From an uncultured Opitutales bacterium (GTDB taxonomy: Bacteria > Verrucomicrobiota > Verrucomicrobiia > Opitutales > Intestinicryptomonadaceae), in assembly GCA_900548275.1 (NCBI GenBank), contig URJY01000036.1:1-19323 (forward strand): DNA of 19,323 nt, read 5' to 3'. Each line of letters opens with the position of its first letter. Position 1 is the stretch's first letter. The translations under genes were made by a program, and so were the position numbers. The notes under the pieces are model-generated. The model searched no databases, had not been told where the DNA came from, and saw nothing but the letters and a program-made list of their open reading frames with translations. Below are positions 1-7,359 of this stretch, in pieces.

Positions 1-57
1 GCGTGCGGTCTGGGGCGTTTGTGAAACGCCCTTAGGGAAGTACTTTCACGCGCCGCT
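1..57 (-). repeat. Diverged copy of the intergenic repeat found at the other window end
   Basis: Read on the minus strand, this segment starts 3 bases after the glgC stop. It carries the blocks GGCGCGT, AAAGTAC and TAAGGGCG with the same spacing (1 base, then 5 bases) as the repeat units at 19078-19105 and 19256-19282. After that it is looser, with a shared CAG..CGCAC tail. It also contains a perfect 8-bp hairpin at 13-31 (GGGCGTTT, loop of 3, AAACGCCC). No T-run follows the hairpin, so it is not a classical intrinsic terminator, although it may still mark the end of the glgC transcript. The copy may continue beyond the window edge. Confidence 0.6.
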
Positions 58-1338
58 CTATATGATTGTGTTCGCCGCTATTCTCGCCTGCTTTGTTACT
101 ATCAGAACGCCGTCCCTCACATACAAACCCTCCGCTTCCCACTTGTCGGGCTTGCCGTACGGATTGAGCACGCAGTTGTCGCCGATTCTCGCATTCTTGT
201 CGATTATCGCATTTTCGATTCTGCAGTTGCGCCCTATCCCGAGCGTCGGAACTTGATTCGAAATGTAGTACTTGCGCGCGTCGGGCGACTCGTAATAGTC
301 CGCACCCATCATAATCACGTTCTTGAGAACAGTTCCGTCTTCAATCATCGAACGAATGCCGATTACGCAACGCTCGAGCGATTCGGCGCGGATTACTGAG
401 CCGTCCGCAATGTTCGCCCTGTCGATTTTCGTGCCGAAAATCTTCGCCCCCGGGAGGAATCGGCAGTGGGTGTAGATGGGCTTGTCTTGGCGGTGGAAGT
501 CGAACTCTGGGTTGGGTTCGGTGAGAGCAAGATTTGCCTCGAAGAACGCGCCGACCGTGCCGATGTCTTCCCAATAGCCGTCGAAAATGTACGCACAAAG
601 CTTTTTCTTGCCGAGAAGACCGGGGATGATTTCCTTGCCGAAGTCCATCTCGTTGCCCGACATAGCCTCTTCGAGAACGTGCTGCGAGAAAATGTAGATG
701 CCCATCGAGGCAAGGCAGTAGTCGTCGTCGGGATTTTTCAGATTGCGCTTGAGCTCGTCGCCCACGAGGAACGAGTTGATTACCGCTTCGTCTTTCGGTT
801 TTTCGGCGAACTCGACAATTTCCAAATCCTTGTTGACGCGCATCACGCCCAAACTCGGAGCTTCCGACTTCGGCATGGGCTTTGCGGCGATTGTGATGTC
901 GGCATTGTTGGCGATATGCTTGTTGAGCATTTCCTTGAAATTCATCTGATAGAGCTGGTCGCCCGAGAGAATCAAGTAGTAGCAGGTTTCGCCGTGCCTT
1001 TCGAAGTGGTGCATATTTTTGCGAACCGCGTCGGCAGTGCCCTGATACCAATCGCCGCCCGTGTCGGTCTGCTCGGCGGCGAGAATGTCGACGAAGCCGT
1101 TTCCGAACGAGTCGAATTTGTACGTCTGCTGAATGTGCTTGTGGAGCGATGCCGTATTGAATTGCGAGAGCAGATATATGCTGTTGAAGCCCGAGTTTAT
1201 GCAGTTGCTAATCGGAATGTCAACGAGTCTGTATTTGCCCGCGAGGGGAACTGCGGGTTTGCAACGGTATTTTGTGAGCGGGTAGAGGCGCGTTCCCCTG
1301 CCGCCGCCCATTATTATGCTGATTACATTCTTGACCAT
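58..1338 (-). CDS. glgC: Glucose-1-phosphate adenylyltransferase (ADP-glucose pyrophosphorylase)
   Basis: The product makes ADP-glucose from glucose-1-phosphate and ATP, the committed step of bacterial glycogen synthesis, in the cytosol. It is 426 aa from the chosen ATG at 1338, which places the nucleotide-binding motif GGGRGTRLYPLT at residues 11-22. The longer reading from 1401 would add 21 residues that the family lacks. Other visible motifs are KPAVPLAGKYRLVDIP (27-42), the QGTADAVR segment (99-106), SGDQLY with the likely metal-binding Asp127, and a C-terminal left-handed beta-helix region with hexapeptide-like repeats ending in IDKNARIGDN and a GLYVRDGVLIV stretch. The C-terminal style is that of cyanobacterial and plant enzymes. 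The gene has a 177-base upstream gap and no clear Shine-Dalgarno, only an AT-rich leader. No other glycogen gene is present in the window. A repeat copy follows its stop directly. Confidence 0.95.
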   Translation of the reverse strand: MVKNVISIIMGGGRGTRLYPLTKYRCKPAVPLAGKYRLVDIPISNCINSGFNSIYLLSQFNTASLHKHIQQTYKFDSFGNGFVDILAAEQTDTGGDWYQGTADAVRKNMHHFERHGETCYYLILSGDQLYQMNFKEMLNKHIANNADITIAAKPMPKSEAPSLGVMRVNKDLEIVEFAEKPKDEAVINSFLVGDELKRNLKNPDDDYCLASMGIYIFSQHVLEEAMSGNEMDFGKEIIPGLLGKKKLCAYIFDGYWEDIGTVGAFFEANLALTEPNPEFDFHRQDKPIYTHCRFLPGAKIFGTKIDRANIADGSVIRAESLERCVIGIRSMIEDGTVLKNVIMMGADYYESPDARKYYISNQVPTLGIGRNCRIENAIIDKNARIGDNCVLNPYGKPDKWEAEGLYVRDGVLIVTKQARIAANTII

Positions 1339-1515
1339 ATTCGTATTTATAAATTGCACGCCAAGCCGCGCCGAGCCGATACCGACGACACGCTTGAACA
1401 ATAGCTGTTCGATTGCCCCGATTATCGCGGCGAATTTCGGAAAAATCCAGCTTTTTTTTAGGCGCGGAAAATTCTAACGCACCGAAAACCTTTCGAAAAC
1501 AAAGCCGACGCCCGC

Positions 1516-2106
1516 CTATTCCGATTTCGGCAAAACGGGCGAAAGCTTTGAGATGTCGAGCTTGAACGGGAGCTTCGCCGCGTCGAAAGGCACAAGATAT
1601 TCGCTTTCGCCGAACACGAAAAGCTCGCCGCGCAAAACGAGCCTCTGGGACGGCACGTCGACCCAAAGCTTGCAGCGGTACACTCCGCCGTCGTCGGGAT
1701 TTACGACCTTGCCGACATACTTGCCGCCGTCGGACGGCTTCAGATTCCAGACAAAATCCAGCCCGCAAAGGGGCGGATTGCCCGCAAGCCCCTTCGCCCG
1801 CTCGAGCGGTTTTTCGATTGTGTCGTCTATTTTTCCGTTGTGGTAGACTGCAACCATTTTCGCGAACCGCAGACCGCCGCGTTCGTAGACTACGATTACG
1901 CTTTCTGGCTCGTTGTCCGCGTCTTTGTCGAGCATAAGCCAGACGCCGTCGACCGACGATATGCCGCGCGGGGTTTCGTTCGGCGCGGGCGCGGCGGCGG
2001 ACGGACATTCGACGTGCGTCGAACCGTCGCTTTTGATGCACGAGCAAAGCAGAGCCGCGGCGAATGCGGCGGTCAAAACGGCGATTTTTCGGAGCGCGTC
2101 GAACAT
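1516..2106 (-). CDS. DUF2147-type putative lipoprotein
   Basis: The product is 196 aa. The N-terminus MFDALRK is followed by a hydrophobic stretch and a lipobox-like LCSC with the lipid-acceptor candidate at Cys23, so it is probably an exported lipoprotein. Its second half resembles the DUF2147 family. A start like GVWLMLDKD is followed by an NPPLCGLDFVW segment, a GGKYVGKVVNPDDGGVYRCK stretch, and LVLRGELFVFGESEYLVPF near the end. That family is periplasmic and has no settled biochemical role. The ATG at 2106 was chosen because it lies 4 bases after the hemD stop and gives a normal signal peptide; an upstream in-frame ATG at 2133 would add 9 residues inside hemD. It is the last gene of the minus-strand cluster with hemD, so translational coupling is likely. 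Confidence 0.75.
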   Translation of the reverse strand: MFDALRKIAVLTAAFAAALLCSCIKSDGSTHVECPSAAAPAPNETPRGISSVDGVWLMLDKDADNEPESVIVVYERGGLRFAKMVAVYHNGKIDDTIEKPLERAKGLAGNPPLCGLDFVWNLKPSDGGKYVGKVVNPDDGGVYRCKLWVDVPSQRLVLRGELFVFGESEYLVPFDAAKLPFKLDISKLSPVLPKSE

Positions 2107-2110
2107 TGCC

Positions 2111-2881
2111 CTACAGAACAGATTCCACCGCATCGGCGAGTGCCTGCGGCGTCGTGTTTTCGGCTTGCACTGCGACTTTCATACCGTATTTCTTCACTGC
2201 CTCGGAAGTTTTCGGACCGATTGTGACGATTTTCGGGCGGGTCGCACCGCTTTCGAGTGTCAGAGAATCGGCGTTTTTCGCGAACCCCTCGACAGCCGAA
2301 GTGCTCGCAAAAACTACGACATCCGCGCCGTTTTTGCGGAAGTCCGCCGCCGCCTCGCAGTCCCTTTCGACGCGCGCGATTTCGGTCTTGTAGACTTCGA
2401 GCGCGTCGACGATGGCGTTTGTCTTTTCGAGTTCGTCGAAAAGCGCGTTGCCCGTCAGATTGCCGATAATGCAGAGAACTTTCAGATTCTCGAGAGTCTC
2501 GTACTCGGACATCGCCTTTGCCATATTTTCGGCGGTGGCAATTTCGGGCAGAACGTCGGCGCGCAGAAAGTATTTTTTCAGCTCTCGCGCAGTCGCCTCG
2601 CCTACGCACGCAATGCGGGCTATTCCGAGCGAGCGGATGTCGTCGAACGACTTGAAAAATTTGTCGAAGAAGCCGCGCACGCCGTTGACGCTCGAAAACG
2701 TCAGCCAGTCGTAGTGCCCCATTTCGGCGAACACGTCGCGCAGTTCGTCCTCCTCGGCGCGGAGATTGACGCTGATAAGCGGCAGCTCCGAGACCGACAG
2801 CCCGCGCGATTTCAAAATTTCCGCAAGCGCGGTGTTGTCTTCGCGCGTGAGCAGAACTTTTTTCGTCTTTGTCTTCGCCAT
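2111..2881 (-). CDS. hemD: Uroporphyrinogen-III synthase
   Basis: The enzyme closes hydroxymethylbilane with inversion of ring D to give uroporphyrinogen III, the branch point for haem, sirohaem and corrinoids, in the cytosol. The product is 256 aa, normal for a stand-alone HemD. The family is poorly conserved, but the recognisable pattern is here. LPLISV lies near residue 34, DWLTFSSVNGVRGFF near 58-72, the IACVGEATARELKKY segment near 89-103, VVVFASTSAVEGF in the second lobe, and IGPKTSEAVKKYGM with TPQALADAV at the end. There is one base between the stop of the upstream peptidase gene and this ATG (TAA-T-ATG), so the two are almost certainly co-transcribed. No other tetrapyrrole gene is adjacent, but the haem-handling CcsB/CcsA pair lies about 2.6 kb upstream in transcription order. 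Confidence 0.88.
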   Translation of the reverse strand: MAKTKTKKVLLTREDNTALAEILKSRGLSVSELPLISVNLRAEEDELRDVFAEMGHYDWLTFSSVNGVRGFFDKFFKSFDDIRSLGIARIACVGEATARELKKYFLRADVLPEIATAENMAKAMSEYETLENLKVLCIIGNLTGNALFDELEKTNAIVDALEVYKTEIARVERDCEAAADFRKNGADVVVFASTSAVEGFAKNADSLTLESGATRPKIVTIGPKTSEAVKKYGMKVAVQAENTTPQALADAVESVL

Positions 2882-2882
2882 A

Positions 2883-3950
2883 TTAGAAAGTAAAATCGTC
2901 GGTGTTTTTGAGCGAAAGCGCGAACGCCTCGAGCAGTTTCACGCAGTCGGCAATGTCCGCCAAGTCGGCGACTTCCGCAGGCGTGTGCATATAGCGGAGC
3001 GGAATGCCGATCAGCCCCGTCGCCACGCCGCCGCGTGTCGTCTGCAGAACGCGCGCGTCGGTGCCCGTAGGACGGCTTTCCGCGCCCACTTGGTAGTGGA
3101 TTCCCTCGCGTTCGGCACATTCGACAAGCCTGTCGAAAACCTTCGGATTGATGTTCGGCCCGCGCGAAATTACGGGGCCGCCGCCGAGCTTCACATAGCC
3201 GAATCTGCGCCTGTCGCAGCTCGGGAAGTCGGTTGCGTGCTCCACGTCTATGGCAATCGCAACGTCGGGATTTACCGCGAACGCCGAAGTCCACGCGCCG
3301 CGCGTGCCGATTTCCTCCTGAGTCGTCGCAACGCTGACGAGCTTGTACTCAGGCTTTGCGGCGAGTTTCGAAAGACGGCGGATGACCTCGAACGCGCAAT
3401 AGCACCCCGCCCTGTCGTCGAACGCCCTTGCGGCGCAGCGCGTGCCAGCAAGCTTGTGCACGATTGTGTCGTACACGACAGCGTCGCCGATTTGCACCTG
3501 CTTTTCGGCCTCCTCGCGCGAGTTCGCGCCGATGTCAATCCACACGCCGTGGATTTCGGGCACTTCCTTGCGCTCCTTGGCGTCCATCAAGTGGATTGCT
3601 CGCTTGCCCGTTACGCCGTAGACGTAGCCGTTGCGCGTGAGAATCGAAACGCGCCGACCGGGGAGCATAACGGTATCGTGTCCTCCGAGCGTGTCGAAAA
3701 ATATGAAGCCGTCGTCGTCGATGTACGAGACGATGAAGCCGATTTCGTCCATATGCCCCGCCAACATCAGCGTTTTCGCACCGTCGCCGAACGTCGCCAA
3801 GCGGTTGCCGAGAACGTCGCGGCGGATTTCGTTTGCGTACGGCGAAACGTATTTTTCGACGATGTCGGCAGCCTCGCGTTCCACGCCCGTAGGCGAGCGC
3901 GAGCGCAGAAGTTCGAGCAGAAATTCGTCCATTTCGAAATGCGTATTCAT
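2883..3950 (-). CDS. M42 family metallopeptidase (glutamyl/deblocking aminopeptidase type)
   Basis: The product is 355 aa, the normal length for M42 enzymes, which are cytosolic tetrahedral-complex aminopeptidases that trim short peptides with a two-metal site. Visible metal and catalytic positions are His66 in AGHMDEIG with the neighbouring Asp68, Asp178 in FDDRAG, Glu212/Glu213 in TTQEEIGTRGA, Asp235 in AIDVEHATD, and His322 in RYMHTPAE. The SRSPTGVEREAA motif at residues 17-28 is the usual family N-terminus. The substrate preference cannot be read from sequence. M42 proteins have also been annotated as endoglucanase/FrvX-like, but the peptidase assignment is better founded. The gene lies 37 bases behind the DUF6786-like lipoprotein gene and 1 base ahead of hemD. 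Confidence 0.9.
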   Translation of the reverse strand: MNTHFEMDEFLLELLRSRSPTGVEREAADIVEKYVSPYANEIRRDVLGNRLATFGDGAKTLMLAGHMDEIGFIVSYIDDDGFIFFDTLGGHDTVMLPGRRVSILTRNGYVYGVTGKRAIHLMDAKERKEVPEIHGVWIDIGANSREEAEKQVQIGDAVVYDTIVHKLAGTRCAARAFDDRAGCYCAFEVIRRLSKLAAKPEYKLVSVATTQEEIGTRGAWTSAFAVNPDVAIAIDVEHATDFPSCDRRRFGYVKLGGGPVISRGPNINPKVFDRLVECAEREGIHYQVGAESRPTGTDARVLQTTRGGVATGLIGIPLRYMHTPAEVADLADIADCVKLLEAFALSLKNTDDFTF

Positions 3951-3987
3951 TGACTTTCTATATCGTAATGTGTTGCAAAAAAATTAC

Positions 3988-5235
3988 CTATTTGTCGCCC
4001 CTGAGCTGGCCGATTGCTATGCCCGTGAGCTTGTACGAAATAAGCCCCAAGTCGTACTCCGAACCGCCGAAGTGGAACGTGCGCTGCAGATGGAACTGGC
4101 TCTTGCCCACCCCGAGTTCGAGCGCGGGCGAGTGCGTGGAAATTTCGTAGAACCTGTCGGCGGTCGCCGACGTGCGGGCGAGAGGCCCGTTGTTGTACAC
4201 GCTGATTGCGTCGCCGTCGAAACGCGCCGCGCCGCTTCTGCGCCACGAATTTTGAAGGTATCCGCGCACGCCCGAAGGCTTGATGTACAAAATCACCGTC
4301 AAGACGCCGTTGGACGCGTCGAAGGAAATCGCGATGCCCTCGCTGCGCCTGCCCGAAACGCCTATGCCCGACATCGTTCTGCCGTCGGTCTTGAACATAA
4401 CGTACGACGGGTCGACAAGCAGCGAACCGTTGCCCGATGTAGCCGCCTCGAAATAGTTGTCGCGCACGATGTCGCCGAGTTTTTCGGGCGCGCCCGCCTT
4501 GTAGGGCACGAACACGCGCGTTTTTTTGTTGGCGTTGAAGCACGACTGCACGCTGATGTTGAGCATTCCGCTTTTTTCGTCCCAAGCCGAATCGCCCACA
4601 TTGGTAAGCTTGTTGAACGACTGGAACGCCACAACCTTGACCGACTCGGGAATTTCGATGCCCAGAATTTCGGAAACCTGCTTTTTGTCGAGAACGGTAA
4701 GCTCGCGCTCCGCCTTGACCTTGAAACGCTTGCCCTTTGCGTTTTCGAAGTCGGCGGATTTTTCGAAACGCGCCTGCGTCTTCGACTTCGCAACCAAATT
4801 CCACGGTTCGGACGAAAGCGCGGACGGCGCGCGCCAGTTGTCGTCGGAATAGACCGAGCCCGCGGGGAAGAAAATTGAGAAGTCGCCACCTTGCGGCCCG
4901 AGCCAGAAACGGTCTTCGCCGCCGATTTGCATGGTCTGCAAACCGAGCGCATTGTTGGCGATTAGTTCGTGGTTTATCCAGCCGAGCGACGCGCCCTGCG
5001 CCCCGCCGAAAGTGGATGTAAGAACGCGCCCCTGATACTTGGGCGAAACGGCAATGAGGGAATCGCCCTCGCCCAAAAGAAAGACCTCGGCGTTGTTTTT
5101 CGAGAAGAAAGACAAATCCTGCCCGAACGCGAGCAAGTCGGGCGAAGAGGTTTCGATTGCGGACTCCCTGATAATGCCGCACGCGCCCAAAGCGCAAGCC
5201 GCGCCGACAAGAGCCAATGCTTTAAAGATTTTCAT
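3988..5235 (-). CDS. DUF6786-like putative lipoprotein, function unknown
   Basis: The product is 415 aa. The signal sequence MKIFKALALVGAACALGAC carries a good lipobox (LGAC, lipid acceptor Cys19), so export and outer- or inner-membrane anchoring are expected. After the signal come FGQDLSFF, then a YQGRVLTSTFGG stretch and GWINHELI, then GGEDRFWLGPQGG with SIFFPAG, and later a DNYFEA segment. This pattern matches what I recall as the DUF6786 family, seen mainly in Bacteroidota and PVC bacteria, and it looks like an all-beta, galactose-mutarotase-like fold. That would fit carbohydrate binding or processing, but no catalytic assignment can be made. The start is supported by the signal peptide. 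The leader reads AAAAGGGA directly before the ATG, too close for an ideal Shine-Dalgarno. It opens the cluster with the M42 peptidase and hemD, just past the terminator of the preceding operon. Confidence 0.62.
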   Translation of the reverse strand: MKIFKALALVGAACALGACGIIRESAIETSSPDLLAFGQDLSFFSKNNAEVFLLGEGDSLIAVSPKYQGRVLTSTFGGAQGASLGWINHELIANNALGLQTMQIGGEDRFWLGPQGGDFSIFFPAGSVYSDDNWRAPSALSSEPWNLVAKSKTQARFEKSADFENAKGKRFKVKAERELTVLDKKQVSEILGIEIPESVKVVAFQSFNKLTNVGDSAWDEKSGMLNISVQSCFNANKKTRVFVPYKAGAPEKLGDIVRDNYFEAATSGNGSLLVDPSYVMFKTDGRTMSGIGVSGRRSEGIAISFDASNGVLTVILYIKPSGVRGYLQNSWRRSGAARFDGDAISVYNNGPLARTSATADRFYEISTHSPALELGVGKSQFHLQRTFHFGGSEYDLGLISYKLTGIAIGQLRGDK

Positions 5236-5241
5236 TCCCTT

Positions 5242-5280
5242 TTAATGCCATATCGGAACGTGTTCTTCAACTCTTTTTTA
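5242..5280 (-). promoter_or_regulatory. Candidate promoter of the DUF6786-like lipoprotein gene
   Basis: On the minus strand the sequence TAAAAAAGAGTTGAA (5280-5266) gives a -35-like TTGAAG at 5270-5265 with an A-rich stretch before it. A weak -10-like CATTAA follows after 17 bases (5247-5242). Transcription would then start at or next to the ATG at 5235. Nearly the same element precedes the tolB-like gene. The -10 match is poor (3 of 6), so this is tentative. Confidence 0.25.
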
Positions 5281-5354
5281 ACTCCGAACGACACGGCTAA
5301 AGGGAAAACGACGGACAAAAAACGCAATTCGGGGAAAGTCGGGAAACGGGGAAT

Positions 5355-5388
5355 AAAAAAAGCCCGCAACTCTTGAAGAATTGCGGGC
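5355..5388 (-). terminator. Intrinsic terminator after tRNA-Pro
   Basis: On the minus strand a perfect 8-bp stem, GCCCGCAA with TTGCGGGC (5388-5381 and 5369-5362), is followed at once by seven T residues (5361-5355). The stem can extend by about four further pairs, including one G-T, to a small TCA loop. It begins 7 bases behind the encoded CCA of the tRNA and probably ends the whole MATE-to-tRNA transcription unit. There is no T-run on the plus strand, so it acts in one direction only. Confidence 0.92.
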
Positions 5389-5395
5389 AATAAAA

Positions 5396-5472
5396 TGGTC
5401 GAGGTGAGTGGATTCGAACCACCGGCCTCTACGTCCCGAACGTAGCGCTCTACCAGGCTAAGCTACACCTCG
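5396..5472 (-). tRNA. tRNA-Pro, anticodon CGG
   Basis: On the minus strand the gene reads CGAGGTG at the 5' side and CACCTCG at the 3' side, a perfect 7-bp acceptor stem. The discriminator A and an encoded CCA follow. The D-arm is GCTTAGCCTGGTAGAGC. The anticodon arm is CTACG, loop TTCGGGA, CGTAG, giving anticodon CGG for proline codon CCG. The T-arm contains the standard GGTTCGAATCC. All arms pair well, so it should be functional. It sits 27 bases behind the ccsA stop and just before the terminator. It may be processed from the long upstream transcript or use a small promoter overlapping the end of ccsA. Confidence 0.97.
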
Positions 5473-5491
5473 TTCCATTTTTGAAAGCTCC

Positions 5492-5519
5492 GTTATGGAC
5501 TATTGCGGATTTTTTTCAA
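5492..5519 (-). promoter_or_regulatory. Candidate promoter for tRNA-Pro
   Basis: On the minus strand TTGAAA (5519-5514, 5 of 6 matches to the -35 consensus) is followed after 16 bases by CATAAC (5497-5492, 4 of 6 to the -10). A start about 7 bases downstream would leave a leader of roughly 10 bases before the tRNA. The element overlaps the last codons and stop of ccsA. It is plausible but unproven, because A-rich sequence here makes chance matches likely. Confidence 0.33.
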
Positions 5520-7359
5520 GTTTTTTTTGCGAATCCGCGCCTTTTTTTTCGTCGTATTTATATAGCGCGAGCGGCAACAACAGTGCCTGCGACATCACGA
5601 ACGCAAAAAACCACATCCAGCCGCCCTCCATAAATCCGTACGCGTGAAGTCCCACGCCCATCAGGTTCACGCCGAACCACGCCCAAGCGGCAACGATGTT
5701 TCCGAATACCGCCATCGCCAGAAATATCCTGTCGGAACAGAGGCGCAACACCTTTGCGTGTATCGTCGCGGCAGTCCACAGAACCACCATCAATGCGCCG
5801 TTTTCCTTTGGGTCCCACCCCCAGAATCTGCCCCAACTCATATCCGCCCAGATTCCGCCGAGCATAGTTCCCGCGAACGAAAACAGCAGCGAAAAGCAAA
5901 GCACGGCATAGATGTTCCGCGCGGCGTCGGCGGTCGCCATTCCGAAATTCTCGCGGCTGAACAGGTTTGCGACAAGTCTGTACGCCGCCAGAAAGCCGCC
6001 CAAGAACACGCCGCAATAACCCACCATTATCGTTACGACGTGCGTCGTCAGCCAGAAATTGGAATTGAGCACCGCGCGCATCATCCCCATCGAATCGCCG
6101 CTGTACGGCAGATTCATCGCAACCAAAAGCGAAAGGAAGCCCGCCGTTGCCGCGGCGACGGCAAAGCTTGCGCAGCCGCCGCGCAGCCTGCCCCAAAGCC
6201 CCACGACAGCCGACACGCCGCCCGCGAACACCACCGAAGAATAGAGGTTTGTTACGGGCGGGCGCATTTGTATGTACATTCTGGCGCAGATGCCGAAAGT
6301 GTGTTCGAGCACGGCGAACGCCAGAAACACCGCCGCCATTGCGGAGAACGCCCGTGCCCTGCCCTTCCAAACTGCGCCGAGTGCCGAGCACAGAAGCGAA
6401 AGCGCGTAGAGGATGAAGCCGCCGAAGAACGGTTCGAAAATATTGGCGAAGTTCTCGAACTTCACCCTAAACGGGTTTACGAGCGGCGAGTTTGCAAGTT
6501 CGGTCGAAAGCTGCGGCAGGGTTTCGAAGACTTTCTGCCTGTCGCCGGAAGCTACTGCGTCGCGGATTGCCGCGTAGTGCGAAAGCACTTTTGCGCCCGA
6601 TTCGGGCAGGGAACGGTCGAGCATTGCGGCGGTCGCGCTTTCGAAACCGCCGTTTGCGGGGACTGTGCGAACCGCCGTGTCGGGATTTTCGAACTCGAGC
6701 TCCGCGCGGAAGTGTTTCAGATATTCGTTGGCGGCGGCGAGTTTTTTCCTGTCGGGCGCGCGTTTTTCCGACTGCGCCTTTTTGAATTCGTCGGCGGCGT
6801 CCGAAACCGCCTTGCGCCAGAGTTTCAGCGTTTGTGTCGCCGTCGGCACGCCGTCGATTTTCGCGCCGAATGTGTTCGTTGCGGCGGCGTACTCAAGCCC
6901 CGCGTCGATTGCCGAATTGCACGCGCGCGAATACGGCGAATCGCCCGCAGCCGCCGAATAAAGCGAGCGGTATTTTTCGGCGAAATCGTTGTACGAATAG
7001 TATCTGCCGTCGGCTTTGAGGAGTTTCTGAAGGTCGCGGTTGTCGGTTCTGAAGAATTTTTCCGCCGCGTGTTTTTGCGGGTCGGCATTGACCGTCCAGA
7101 GCCATTTTGCGGGCGAAACTTTTTTGCCGTCAACCTTTGCCGAATTTTTGCCGCCGAGCGATTTGAGTATGTCGCCCGCCGCGCTCGAAGTCGGCATAAC
7201 CCTGCCCGCGCGCACGACTGGTAGCGAGCCGAGATTTTCGCCGAAAATGCCGTCGTACATCGGGTCGCCGAACAGTACGAGCTTCGAGGCGAGCGGCGCA
7301 AGCATTGCGAGCACGGCTACAAACAGCGCGAATGCGAGCGTAAATTTAGCGTCTTTCAT
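5500..7359 (-). CDS. ccsA: Cytochrome c biogenesis protein CcsA, with long N-terminal periplasmic region
   Basis: This is the haem-handling half of the system II cytochrome c synthase, acting in the inner membrane with CcsB. It is 619 aa. One membrane segment lies at about residues 6-28, then about 280 residues without membrane segments (presumed periplasmic), then about nine further segments. The WWD-type haem motif WGRFWGWDPKENG lies at 509-521. His440 (TTHVV) and His572 (GLHAYG) flank it at the spacing expected for external haem ligands, and His534 (TIHAK) fits the internal membrane histidine. The ATG at 7359 was chosen because GGAGG at 7371-7367 precedes it by 7 bases; the upstream start at 7398 lacks this. 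The gene overlaps ccsB by 14 bases, so the two are translationally coupled. With CcsB (251 aa) the total is 870 residues, about the size of fused CcsBA/NrfI proteins. Confidence 0.92.
   Translation of the reverse strand: MKDAKFTLAFALFVAVLAMLAPLASKLVLFGDPMYDGIFGENLGSLPVVRAGRVMPTSSAAGDILKSLGGKNSAKVDGKKVSPAKWLWTVNADPQKHAAEKFFRTDNRDLQKLLKADGRYYSYNDFAEKYRSLYSAAAGDSPYSRACNSAIDAGLEYAAATNTFGAKIDGVPTATQTLKLWRKAVSDAADEFKKAQSEKRAPDRKKLAAANEYLKHFRAELEFENPDTAVRTVPANGGFESATAAMLDRSLPESGAKVLSHYAAIRDAVASGDRQKVFETLPQLSTELANSPLVNPFRVKFENFANIFEPFFGGFILYALSLLCSALGAVWKGRARAFSAMAAVFLAFAVLEHTFGICARMYIQMRPPVTNLYSSVVFAGGVSAVVGLWGRLRGGCASFAVAAATAGFLSLLVAMNLPYSGDSMGMMRAVLNSNFWLTTHVVTIMVGYCGVFLGGFLAAYRLVANLFSRENFGMATADAARNIYAVLCFSLLFSFAGTMLGGIWADMSWGRFWGWDPKENGALMVVLWTAATIHAKVLRLCSDRIFLAMAVFGNIVAAWAWFGVNLMGVGLHAYGFMEGGWMWFFAFVMSQALLLPLALYKYDEKKGADSQKKLEKNPQ

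Noticed and set aside
13..31. Intrinsic terminator behind glgC
   Set aside because: The 8-bp hairpin is perfect, but no T-run follows on the minus strand. It is recorded as part of the repeat copy instead.
466..1404. Long plus-strand open frame (312 codons) across glgC
   Set aside because: It is the antisense shadow of glgC. High GC at third codon positions keeps the opposite strand open, and the translation shows no family motif.
5644..7224. Very long plus-strand open frame (526 codons) opposite ccsA
   Set aside because: The translation is rich in Arg, His and Cys without domain patterns, and it lies wholly antisense to a clear CcsA. It is a compositional artefact.
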